64,000 bases of DNA from Austropuccinia psidii (taxonomy: Eukaryota > Basidiomycota > Pucciniomycetes > Pucciniales > Sphaerophragmiaceae): NCBI GenBank assembly GCA_023105745.1, contig JALGQZ010000009.1:47521967-47585966 (forward strand), written 5' to 3'. Shown here piece by piece: positions 1 through 10,311 of the stretch. The notes under the pieces were generated by a model that saw only the letters and a list, made by a program, of their open reading frames with translations, made no database searches and was not told the DNA's origin. A program made the position numbers and the translations under genes. Within the stretch, counting starts at the first letter, position 1. Every line of letters starts with the position of its first letter.

Positions 1-552
1 GGGAATTTCATTCAACCCAGTTCATTTTCCAATGTGGCAAGGTATACACTTCATCAAGCTGTCAAATACAGCTTCAAGGATTCAATACAGACCAGCTGTC
101 TGCCTGAAAGAGTCAAGATCTCATCTTTTCACATATACTAGCCTCCTTTGACCCTGGGGGGGGGGGTTTCCCCAGTTAATTAATATATTTTGATATTATA
201 TTATCTTTATCTTCTTTTCATTCTGTTAAGTGAATACTGATATTATCAAGTCAGTCATTTAGCACCTCTTTCTTTTCTTTTTTTCCTGTCAATGGATATT
301 TGGTGGTCATATCCTTACTAATTCCATTGTTAATTTTGGCAGGTTGAAACAGTGATTAAGGACTTACTTGGTTGGCTCTGTGGTCATTTGGCTTCTCTTT
401 CCTCTTAATGCATCTCCTCTTTGTACCTTCATATTTCCTAGAGGAAATAAGTTCTTTTATTTTATTTTCTTTATTCTTTGGAGTATTCCAAGTGAGTTCC
501 CTGATTTCTGAGTTCCAGCGCACTTTTGTTCTCCATTAGAGCCCCTGTGACA
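1..552 (+). repeat. 5' LTR of element A, right-hand part
   Basis: From about position 190 onward this matches the reverse complement of the G LTR around 62343-62760. The LTR ends with CCCCTGTGACA at 552, the same end as in G. The left part of the LTR lies outside the window. A G-run at about 158-167 is a likely length-variable site. The 16 bases after the LTR resemble the equivalent G bases but do not start with TGG, so I cannot name a tRNA primer. Confidence 0.85.
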
Positions 553-1282
553 TTATATTAATTAACTCATAATTTCCTTTCATTCTTTTTTTATAATTTC
601 ATTCACTCATTTCCTTGAAGTTATGACTATTTAATGCTTATGAACTTTATGATTCATCATCACCTCTCAATTTTTTCTCTTTCATTCTTCATTTTTAAAT
701 TTGAAAGCTGACCCAGTTTTATTTTTTGTTGTATTTTTTAAATCTTGTCTCAAATAATCAAATTTTATTTCATTGATAATTCAGGCGTAATCTTAAAATA
801 CATTTGGTTTTCAAATTGCTCATCAAAATTCATCAGGGCACATTCTTCACATCAAGATTCATATTGATTCATTCTTCAAGAATTTTGATTTTTTAAGAGG
901 AACTCACTTGATTTGAATTGATTGAGTGATTTTACATCATTGATATTGGCTTCAAGAGAATTTATTGACCTGAAGATTTCACTTGATTCTGCTGATTTTT
1001 CACATCAAGAATTTTGACATAAAATTGATTTTTGCCTCAAGAATTCATTTGATTGACTTATTTCTGCAAGATTTTGATTGTGATTGATTTGACATATTGA
1101 TTAATTTACTTGAAGATTTCATTTTGACATTGATTAATTGGTTTACCTCAAGATTTCATTTTGATTGATTGATTTCCTTCAAGACATTGATTTTGACTTC
1201 AAGCTTCCAGTTGATTTGCCTCAAGATTTTCACATTCAAACTGTTTTTTTATTGAGTTAAAGTCATTTTTATTCCTAAGATA
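553..1282 (+). other. Leader of element A with degenerate tandem repeats
   Basis: This is the untranslated stretch between LTR and gag. From about 840 to 1250 it is built of diverged short units on the theme TCAAGATTTCA followed by TTGATTGATT. The leader of element G (61591-62362) has the same kind of array on the other strand. No open frame is supported. The function is unknown; it may be a packaging or structural leader, or simply an expanded microsatellite. Confidence 0.6.
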
Positions 1283-2477
1283 ATGCCTGCTCAACACTCA
1301 CCTCCTGCAGGACAGACAAGATCTCAGGCCAGATCTCAGGCTGTTCTCACTCCAACCCCAAGAGTGCCTCTTGATGGCACCCCAGCAGTTCCTCAACTGA
1401 GGGCCCAATTAGACAGAGGACTCACTTTGGAAGGAGCAGCACCATCCATCCAGGAAGGAAGAGGGCCAAGAAGATCAAGTTCATTTTCAGGAGTGGTTGG
1501 CATATTCCCAGGACTTTCAAGGATCACTTTTAAAGTTCCAGTGAGGATGGTGAAGCAGAGGAGGAGAATTCTGTGGAAGAGGAAGAGTCTGATGGTACTA
1601 AAGGTGTTCCTGCTCCTATGGGGGCATCCCAAGGTACTGGAGGGCCAGCTCTAGCACAGTCTAATTAGCCTGTCTCTCATCAGTCTGAACCATCTTTATT
1701 GGCCATCATGCAGCAAATGACTCAAATTATGGCCAATCTTCAAGCAGCTTTATCTTCTGAATCATCAAGACCACCAGCCTTAAAGACTCCATCTATGAAA
1801 GAACCATAATGCTTTGATGGGACTCAACCCTTCAAAGTTAGAAATTTCATTCAGTCTTGCCAATTGATATCTCATAATGTTCTGCAAATTTCTCTCAAGA
1901 CAGAAAGAAAGTTCTCCATGCCACCTAATTTCTCATTGGCAGGGCTACAAAATCGATTGAGCCCTATCATTCAAATATCACCAATCAAAATCCAAATTAC
2001 CTTCTCAATTCATGGAATTTGTTTGGGGACCCAAATGAAGCAAGAAAAGCTTGATCAGAGTTGTATTCTTTAGGAATGAAAGAAGGTGGGCATGTATCAT
2101 TAAGAATTGCTGATTTCAGGAGTTTTGTCTCAAGAATTGGAGATTGGGGTGAAAAGGCTTTTATCCATAATTTCAGGAAGGGATTTCCATCCAGGATTTT
2201 GGATCAATTGGCCTCCCATACTTCAAGAATTGACTCTCTTCAAGACTTAATGGATATTACCCTGGAGCTTGATACCAGGTACAATGAGAGGCAAAAAGAG
2301 AAGGGTCATCATCAAGAGAAGAAGCCTGAAGCCTCAAAGTCAAATTCTTCTCAGCCTCAAACTTCTTCAAGCTCAAGTTAAAAGAAGAAGAGGAATTTTC
2401 AGAAGAGTGACAAGCCCCATTCTTCTTTATTGAATAAAGATTTCAAGTTGATGAATTCTGAGCAGGGAAAAGCCTGA
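1283..2477 (+). pseudogene. gag of element A (broken)
   Basis: The start MPAQHSPPAGQTRSQ matches the G gag start. An acidic, proline-rich N-terminus is followed by a Gag core related to G (FDGTQPF, then KEGGHVSLRIADFRS and FRKGFPSRILDQLASH). Several frameshifts and stops break it, including one near 1807 just before the FDGTQPF motif. About 110 bp that in G encode the CX2CX3HX4C zinc knuckle are missing near 2460. The frame ends at a TGA (2475-2477) that is also present in G at the Gag/Pol border. Confidence 0.85.
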
Positions 2478-5394
2478 GTGAAGCTCATGTTGTGTTCATT
2501 GGTCTTCACTGTTTTCCATCCAGAGCACAATTGTGTATTCTGAATACTTATGTCAATAATTCTCTTAAATTCTTTGTTTTTTCTTCCCTTTCTGATGGTT
2601 TTTACAGTATTCTCATGAATTCTGGTGCTACCAACTCATTCATTGCAAATCAGTTTGTTCACAAGTATTCTTTGACTATGTCAGAACTCCCAGAGAAGAT
2701 GCCTCTTATCATCTTGGACTCCTCTGAGTCCCCTTTCTTATTTGTGACTTTCCATACTAAATATATGGTTGATCTTCCTTCATTCCCAAGCTTTTAATGG
2801 GACTTTTTAGTCATTGATACTCCCAAGGGAGAAGACCTCATATTGGGCTTTGAATTTCTGAATAATTTTAATCCATCTATTGATTGAGGGCAAGGGCTGC
2901 TCACCTTTAATGCTGATCGTAAGGACTATTATGATACTTCAAAATCTTTCAGTAATTCCTTTTCTTCTGCCAAATTGTGTGCAGCGCTGGTTGGTAATTC
3001 TAGAACAACATCATTTCCATCTATTGTCCATATTCCTTCCCTTAATTCCCATCAGGTATTACTATTCTCTAGAGATGAAGTCTTCAAAGAGATTCAAGAT
3101 GTTGGAGAAGATAATTCTGTATCTTCAATTCATCTCATCTTTGGGAAGATGGACCTTCCTCCTTCATCTTATCATGACTCCCTGGAGGAGTTGTGGGATG
3201 AAGAGGAAGAGCCAGAAAAAATAGAAACCGTGATGAAGGTTGTTCCTTCTGTTTATCACCAGTACTTGGATGAATTCTCCAAGGTGAAAGCAGAGAAACT
3301 TCCTCCTCACCATGCCTGTGATCATCATATTGAGCTAGAGGGGTCTCTACCTCCAATTGGGGTGATCTACTCTTTATCAAACCAAGAGTCAGATACACTC
3401 AGGGCCTACATTTCACAGAATGTAGAGAAAGGTTTCATCTGTACAAGCTCCTCTTCAACAGGAGCACCTTTCCTCTTTGTCAAAAAGAAAGATGGTGGCC
3501 TCCATTTGTGTTTTGATTACCGCAAACTCAATGCTGTTACCAGGAAGAACAAGTATCCTGTTCCTCCTATGAATCAGCTTTTTACTGTTTTCAATTTTTC
3601 TTCTACCTTCTCCAAGATTGACTTGAGTGGTGCATATAACCTGCTCATAATCAAGGATGGTGATGAAGATCTGACATGTTTTAGAACTAAATATGGCAGC
3701 TATGAGTATTTGGTTATGCCATTTGGACTCACCAGTGCTCCTGCCTCTTTCCAAAAATATTGTCAATGATATTCTTTATGATATTCTTGATATTTATGCT
3801 GCAGTTTATTTTGATGACATTATGGTCTTTTCCAAATCTAAGGAAGAATATATCACTCATGTGTCCACTGTTTGTTCCAGACTCAGAGTCAATAACATCT
3901 TTGCTAAGGCCTCCAAGTGCCTATTTCATGTTTCTAGTGTAGAGTATTTAGGTTATGTTGTTTCTTCTGAAGGCCTCAAGATGGACCAAGCAAAAGTCCA
4001 GCAAATTCTCAATTGGTCACCTCCAAGAAACCTCAAGGCTCTTCAATTATTCCTTGGCTTTTCCAACCTTTACGGACGTTTCATCAAGAATTATTCAAAG
4101 AAGATTAGTTCACTCACAAGTTTCCTCAAGAAAGATTCCTACTTTCCCCTCAATGAGGAAGTTCTTAGAAATTTTCATCATCTCAAAGAGGCTTTCAACA
4201 CTGCTCCAATCCTTCTCTACCAACCATTGTAGAGACTGATACTTCTGATTATGCCTTGGGTGCTGTACTGAGTCAGGTCTCTGACTCAGGGAAACATTCC
4301 ATTGCCTTTGATAGTTGCAACCTCCTTCCTGAAGAGCTCAACTATGAAATTCATGACAAGGAACTCCTTGGCATAGTCTGGGCTCTCAAGCACTGGGCAG
4401 CTTTTCTCCTTTCTCTTTCTTCCTCCTTTGGAGCTCTCACCAATCATAGTTCAATTTAATATTTCATTTCTTGAAAGATTATCACCCACTGTCAAGCCCA
4501 CTGGGCTGAATTTCTCTCTGAATTCCATTTTTCAATCACTTACCACCCTGACCGCTTGGCTACCCTTCCAGATGCATTGTCACATTGGAATGACATTTAC
4601 CCAGAGAGGGGGGAAGATTTCATCAGAAAGAACCCAATGAATTATCAAAAATCAACCAAGCAAGATTAAATTCAAGCCATAAAATTCTTTGCAGTAAAGG
4701 TGAATTAATTTTCAAATTTGATTGATTCAATTCAGAAGGGATTATGGCAATATTCTCAATATAGAAGCATTCTTCAAGAGCTGGGTAAAGTTAAATCTTT
4801 CCAAGATTATTCTCTTTATTCCTCTTCCCAACTTCTCCTGTTCAAAGATCAGGTGGTGGTTCCAAATGACCCCACAATTTGTCTCAGAATACTTCAATAG
4901 AGGCATGCCTCTCCTCTATCTGGATACCCTGGCCAAGAGAATACTCTCAAACCTGTAAAGCTGGTTTTGACTGGTTGGAATGACTCAATTTATCAAGGAT
5001 TATGTATCATCCTGTCAACAGTGTTCAAGAAACAAAGATATTCATCACAAGAAGTTTGGACTCCTCAAAGCTATTGCAATTCCAAATGGTCCTTGGATTT
5101 GTCTTTCAATGGATTTCATCACTCAATTGCCACTGTCCAATTCATTTGACTAAGTCCTTGTCATAGTAGATAGATTCTCAAAAATGGCAGTTTTTATTCC
5201 AACAATGTCTTCAATAACTGAATTGTATTTGCCCCATTTACTCATCAATAATATTTTCTCAAAGCATGGCCTTCCTTCAAGCATGGGTAGTGATAGAGGT
5301 TCACTTTTTTTCTTCCTTTTGGACCAATCTTTGTCAGCAGATCAAGATTCAAAGAGATCTGCCAACTGCTTACCATCCAAAAACTTATGGACAG
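2478..5394 (+). pseudogene. pol of element A (protease, RT, RNase H, partial integrase; broken)
   Basis: Protease lies near 2600-2830, where the active-site triplet reads N-S-G at 2618-2626 instead of D-S-G as in G. RT lies at about 3290-4000, with the [18 protein letters not shown] block and the catalytic motif YFDDIMVF near 3808. RNase H follows at about 4230-4450. Integrase starts near 4860 and includes the remains of the MDFITQLPLSNSFD core near 5105-5150. It then runs to the truncation in the AYHPETDGQ region at 5394. Multiple indels and stops separate the pieces, so it cannot encode an active enzyme. Confidence 0.9.
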
Positions 5395-7035
5395 TGTAAG
5401 GTGTGGATATGAAACTTTGATTAAAAATCAAGTACTTTTCCTGTCCTCAAATTTTGTATAAGGTAAAATATAATTCAAAAATAGTATGAAATAGTATTTT
5501 TAATACAAAACACGCAAATTTTCTTGATTTTAACTTTATAATTATAAGACAATCATATTATAAATATTTATTGTTTTACCAACAATAAAAATTTATCCAA
5601 AAATACTCTACAAGAGATATTTAAGGCTATGAAGAAATTTCTTCAAGAGCAATTTAAACTGGAATTAATTGAGCAAAGAACTGCAAGCAATTAATCAAAG
5701 AACAACATCTTGAAAAAGACATTCAAAGAGAAAAGAAACCCAAAAGTGACCAGAGTGAATCTGGAAACAAAGTGACAAAGTTAACAGTGATGAAAAATGC
5801 TTTAATTGTCTTATGGGGTGGTTCAGGGGGTAAAAATTATTATTATAAGAATTACAAAAAATTATTATAATGTTTTTTTCACGTTGCTAAAAGGCTTATA
5901 ATTATTTAAAAAAGGCTTTTTGATTCTTTTATTAATTGGTTTGACAGTGTTTAAACTAATTATAAAAGGAAAAGATTCTAACATGAAGAGAAAAGTGGGG
6001 AAAAGAAGACATTCTTTTATAGCCATCAATTTTCTTTCTCCAAAATTAAAGCTTACTCCATTCAGTCGTGAAAAACACTCTGACAACAGAAAATCCAATT
6101 ATGGCATCGTTGAACCCTGGTTTAGGTCAAAAAGGGCTAGTTTTGGCCATTTTTGGCTATTTTTAGCCATTTTACACCCTTAAATCAGCCATTACTATAG
6201 TAATACCTGGTCTAGAGCCTTCAAAACATGTCAGAATGTGTTTAAGAGACGTAGAAGCCAGCTGAAACTTCTTTTACTAAGTTTTTTGTAACTTAAGGGT
6301 AGTTTTACCCTCTTGGCAACAGTTAAAGCTTCCTGGGTTGGTATCAAAACCTCATCATCAATTGAGCCACATACCCTGTGACTTAATTCCAGGCCAAAAT
6401 TAATGAGCTTTTGTATGAATTTTGACATACCACACCTGTCAGGAAGGATTTTGGGGGTCTGGCTCCCCCTTGGAGCTAGAGTGCCTTTTCCCCCCCAGAA
6501 TCAATCTTTCCAATTTATTTTTTCTTTAATTCCCCATTGTGTAATACACCTGTAATTTACACATACAATTCAATTTAGTTTTACAGTACATAACTGTGAT
6601 AATTGATACCTCATATGTAAATTACAGTTCACTTATGTAATACACGTGCACATTTTGACATTTCAATTGAAAATACTTCAATTTGTCATAACTTCTAGAC
6701 TACACACAACACCCCAGTTTTAACACAAAAATTGATGGTTAACACCACATTTGGTGTGAATTAAGTTAAGGTTTTGAGGATTTTCAACTTTTGTACAGAA
6801 AATACTCAAGCTTAATTGAAGCTTACTTAGAGTTGAGTTACAGAAATTTTACCCAGAGGTGACCCCACCTGATTTTTTATGAGGAATCCAATGGTGAATT
6901 GATTTCTTAAGTCTATTTATTGGATAAAAAGCTATAATATATTTTATGTAACGTTTTTCCAAAAATATTTTAATTTCATTAATTCTAATAAAAATTCATT
7001 TTTACTTAATTTTTTCAAGTAAAAATGCATTTTCA
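5395..7035 (-). repeat. 3' LTR of element B (U3 start deleted)
   Basis: It begins with TGTAAGGTGTGG, the reverse complement of the D LTR end, and follows the reverse-complemented D LTR to about 7035. There it runs straight into integrase coding sequence. The outer U3 end expected from D (starting TGTGAGCC) and about 1 kb of pol are missing, so a deletion joined integrase to U3. A TATA box (CTATAAAA read on the minus strand) lies at 6015-6022, as in the D LTR. Confidence 0.87.
6015..6022 (-). promoter_or_regulatory. LTR TATA box (element B)
   Basis: On the minus strand it reads CTATAAAA followed by GAATGTCTTC. The same context occurs in both D LTRs (43837-43844 and 52073-52080) and in fragment I near 63958. 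It is a probable core promoter of this LTR family. The transcription start is not determined. Confidence 0.5.
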
Positions 7036-7802
7036 TAATTTTAAAATTTAATGTAACTTTTATGGATGTATCATCCTTGTGATATGGTAGAAAGATCAGA
7101 GTCTTACTGAATCTGTCAACAATCACTAGGAAAGCATCATCATTTCTGTCACCCCCTGGTGGCAGGCCAGTTACCCAATCCATATGGACAATTTCCCAAG
7201 TTCTGCTGCGTTCTTGGATCTTGATTGTATTTCCAAGTATTTTGCCAGTGGATTTATTTGCTTTTTGACATCTTTCACAGGTTTTGCAATACTCTGTAAC
7301 ATATTTCTGCCACATTGGCCACCATATGCAGTTTTTTATTTTTTCTCTTGTTCTGTGCTCAGACAGATGTCCTGAGAAAGGGTTGTCATGGCATTCTTTA
7401 AGTACAATATTGATTAAGTACCTGTTCCCAACTGTCATGACACATGTATGCTTAGTTCTGTTGCAAATTATACCATCCAGTAAGTGGAATCTTCCTTTGT
7501 CATATGGCTTTCTCCATATCTCATCTAAGGCATGTATCAAAGAATTGTCTTTACAGTTATTAGTGAGGAATTGGCATAAAAAACAACAATTTTTATCCTG
7601 AGTACAACTGTTTCTTACCTCCTCAAAGAAAGTGGTGTTCAGGTCTGTAACACTGATTCCTTCTATGGGGATTTGTGAGGAAGCTTCTTCTGGCACATAA
7701 GCAGGATTATCAATATTATTTGGTAGTTCCCATCTTCTCAGTCCATCTGCATTTTTATGAATATTCCCATCTTTGTGAACAATAGTCATATTGCCTCTAT
7801 AT
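7036..7802 (-). pseudogene. Integrase fragment of B, second copy of the internal duplication
   Basis: It reads from [16 protein letters not shown] (end of RNase H and tether) through the HHCC zinc domain ([11 protein letters not shown], then CKTCERCQ) into the DDE core ([20 protein letters not shown]). It then leaves coding sequence after the KDDTS motif and enters LTR sequence near 7054. It resembles 10325-11050, the other copy. The second and third catalytic acidic residues are missing because of the deletion. It is separated from the preceding RNase H by solo LTR J. Confidence 0.85.
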
Positions 7803-7807
7803 CCTTG

Positions 7808-9724
7808 TGTGAGCCTTGAGGTATATTTTACATACCCAAATAGGCCACAATTACCTTAAAAAGAAATTTTGAATTATGCAAAACTCATAAGTCATGCATA
7901 TATCCAAAATTCATCATTTTCAATTTCAGAAAAGATGAATAACTTTTTATTGAGTAAGTAAATCCATGGATTTAATACCAGATTTGGATTCTACACAAAA
8001 ATTCACCTAGGGTTGACCCATAGAGTGAATAAGCTCAATTTCAGTATTTGAGGTGGTAAAATGGAAAATACTTCAATACCACATCATCAATACCACATAA
8101 AAGATCCGTGAAAATTTTTGTTTTTCTTAATTTCACGCCAAAATAATGGGAAAGTGAGAAATCCCATGTTACATATACACTAAGAATAGTGTTATGCATG
8201 TTTTGAGCACTTAATATCATAGTATTCTTACATGGACTTTTGGTACACCCATAGTGGATATCTCACTTTAAGCTTAAATTACTATTTTAATGTAAAAATT
8301 AGGCAAGGGGGACAAAAGACATCAAAGAGAGCCAGGGTACCCAACTTCTGAGGCCTCAGAGGCGTGGATAGCTCCAGAGCATGGATCCTGGCTCATCTTA
8401 GCCCAATTGGTACACTAAAACTCTTTGGGAACTTGGTTACCAAGTTACACCTACTGTAATCACAAGAAAATAGCAAATAACCTGCTATTTTGACGTGCCA
8501 AGGAGGTAATGAGCTACTTAGACTCCTGTAACCATGTCAATTCTTGATGACTTTCCATGACTAGACCCTAAAAGAGTAATTAAAACCCTTTTTGGGACTC
8601 ATATTCATTGATTTACCTCATAGCAACCAGCAAAATACTGCTATTTGCAATTCTACATAGAAATGAGGAAAAAACTTCAAAAATTCATTAAAAATACAAT
8701 TCTTAATTAATCTTTCTGAAACGTTCAGGACCAATGAAGAACTGTATTATCTATGGTACAACCAAAAAGAATTACAGTTTTATTAGTAAAGTTAAAAGTT
8801 TTACTTACAGTCCATTTTTGACCATTCTACATGAAACACTGAATCTTCAAAAATTCACAGTAATTAAAACCTGTGATGAAATTGGCAATAAAATTGATAA
8901 CTTTGAGAAATCAATGATTATTTTAGAATAAAGAAGATTTACTGTTGTTACTCCTTTTATTCTTAACCATATTGGGGTTGGTAGTCACGTAAAAGTATCA
9001 ATTAAGTAATTATGATAATCTTATGTGACAACAGATGATGCAATCATTAATCCAAAAAGGTTTATTGTTTTCTCACTCACTGGTTTTTCAGTTTGCTCCA
9101 TGGCACGCCTCTGTGAGCTGTTGTTGACTTAAAAGAAGCCTCTTCTTGCTGTTTTTTCTGTATCATCATCTTATCAATTTATTAAATCATTATTACCAAC
9201 AAGTAAGTATTAGTTAAAGCTATTCTTAAGTGTTTTAAATCTTTCCAAATCATCCAGAAAGACGTGAAATCCTAGAATCCAACTATATATTGTTGTAATA
9301 CTGTTATAAATCCTTTTGATCCCTTAAATCCACAATTCCACGTCAAATTTCTCTACTTGTATCTATCAATAAGTTCTTTGGAGTATTAGTGAGTCATTTA
9401 TCTTTAATTCTTAAAGTTTTTCTCTAGTAATAGTTTTCTTCAAGAATTATCTTTATAATTATTCTTGTAAAAGATAATTATATATTAAAATAATTTTATT
9501 ATTTTAATAAAGAAGTTTTTATTATTAAATTCTTGTAATTGATTCTTGTAGACAATTACTGCTCACAGTTATAATCACTAGTAGTGTATAACATGTGAAA
9601 GAAATAATTTCATAATTATTTAATTGTGGTTATAATAATTTTTTATTATTATATTTCATAAGAACAGACATAGTACTGTTGATCAATAGTAATATTATCA
9701 TCAGCTTCATAGTCACATCTTACA
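7808..9724 (+). mobile_element. J: solo LTR of the E family
   Basis: It runs from TGTGAGCCTTGAGGT to CACATCTTACA (1917 bp) and matches the reverse complement of both E LTRs (1922 bp) throughout. It is flanked by CCTTG at 7803-7807 and 9725-9729, a perfect 5-bp target duplication. The flanks rejoin the B pol frame. No internal region is present, so this is a solo LTR left by recombination between the two LTRs of a full element. Confidence 0.93.
8734..8931 (+). CDS. 65-codon open frame inside the E-family LTR (copy in J)
   Basis: It starts MKNCIIYGTTKKNY and ends NFEKSMIILE, in the sense direction of the LTR. The two E LTRs carry the same frame at the same position (29202-29399 and 37565-37762), with about nine residue differences from J. 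No signal peptide, membrane segment or known motif is visible. As the LTRs are similar throughout, conservation alone does not show that it is translated. I do not recognise a function. Confidence 0.22.
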   Translation: MKNCIIYGTTKKNYSFISKVKSFTYSPFLTILHETLNLQKFTVIKTCDEIGNKIDNFEKSMIILE

Positions 9725-10311
9725 CCTTGTATGGCTATTTGCCATCTGAGAATATGTCTGTTAGGTGTTTTAATATTTAAAAGTGACTTGACAGTGGTGC
9801 AATCTGTTATAACTTCAAAAGCACATCCTTCCAGGAAGTAATTCAATTTCTCAAAGGCCCAGACAAGGCATAAACACTCCATTTGACTTGCCCCATATCT
9901 GGCTTCAGTTGGTTTTATTTCGCTGGATATGAAACATATGGGTCCCTCCACAGGTTTATCATTTATAATCTGGACTTGATGAAGTGCAGCACCCAGCCCA
10001 TCTCCTGATGCATCAATATATATTTTGAAAGTCAGCTTAAATTCTGGCATCATTAAGAGTGGAGCAGTAGTCAAGGCTTGTCTAAAAGATTCAAAGGCTT
10101 TGACTCTGTCAACAGTAATTTTGAACACTATGTCTTTGTCACACAATTTATAAAGAGGTCTTGCTATGGATTCAATATCTTCAATGTGTTTCCTGTAATA
10201 TCTTGCAAAACCTAAGAATTACTGAATTTCCTTTTTGTTCTGAGGAATGAGTACTAGCAATACTGCTGCAACTTTGCTTTTGTCAATTCCAAGGGACAAA
10301 CCAGATACGAC
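9725..10311 (-). pseudogene. RT thumb/RNase H fragment of B, second copy
   Basis: Reading down the minus strand, it shows the [17 protein letters not shown] block and a [16 protein letters not shown] connection. The RNase H motifs [15 protein letters not shown] and [11 protein letters not shown] follow, ending at [14 protein letters not shown], where J is inserted. A stop in the QKE*FLGF region breaks the frame. It duplicates 11188-11664 and is a product of the tandem duplication, not a separate gene. Confidence 0.85.

Larger units (their letters stand above)
1..5394 (+). mobile_element. Element A: decayed Ty3/gypsy LTR retrotransposon, truncated
   Basis: A is a plus-strand gypsy element in the order partial 5' LTR, leader, gag, protease, RT, RNase H, integrase. 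It stops abruptly in the integrase core at 5394, where the LTR of element B begins. It belongs to the same family as element G (54343-63821, minus strand): LTR end, leader and every coding block align by eye. Compared with G it has many stops and frameshifts and a deletion of the Gag zinc knuckle. Its 3' part does not reappear in the window. It is the oldest and outermost element. Confidence 0.93.

Noticed and set aside
840..1260. CRISPR-like array from the regularly spaced TTGATT units
   Set aside because: Units are degenerate, spacers are not unique or constant in length, and the DNA is eukaryotic retroelement leader.
5865..6098. Minus-strand open frame starting MDFLLSECFSR in the B LTR, with a relative at 26810-27082
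   Set aside because: It overlaps the LTR TATA box and its downstream half diverges between copies; it is better explained as regulatory LTR DNA.
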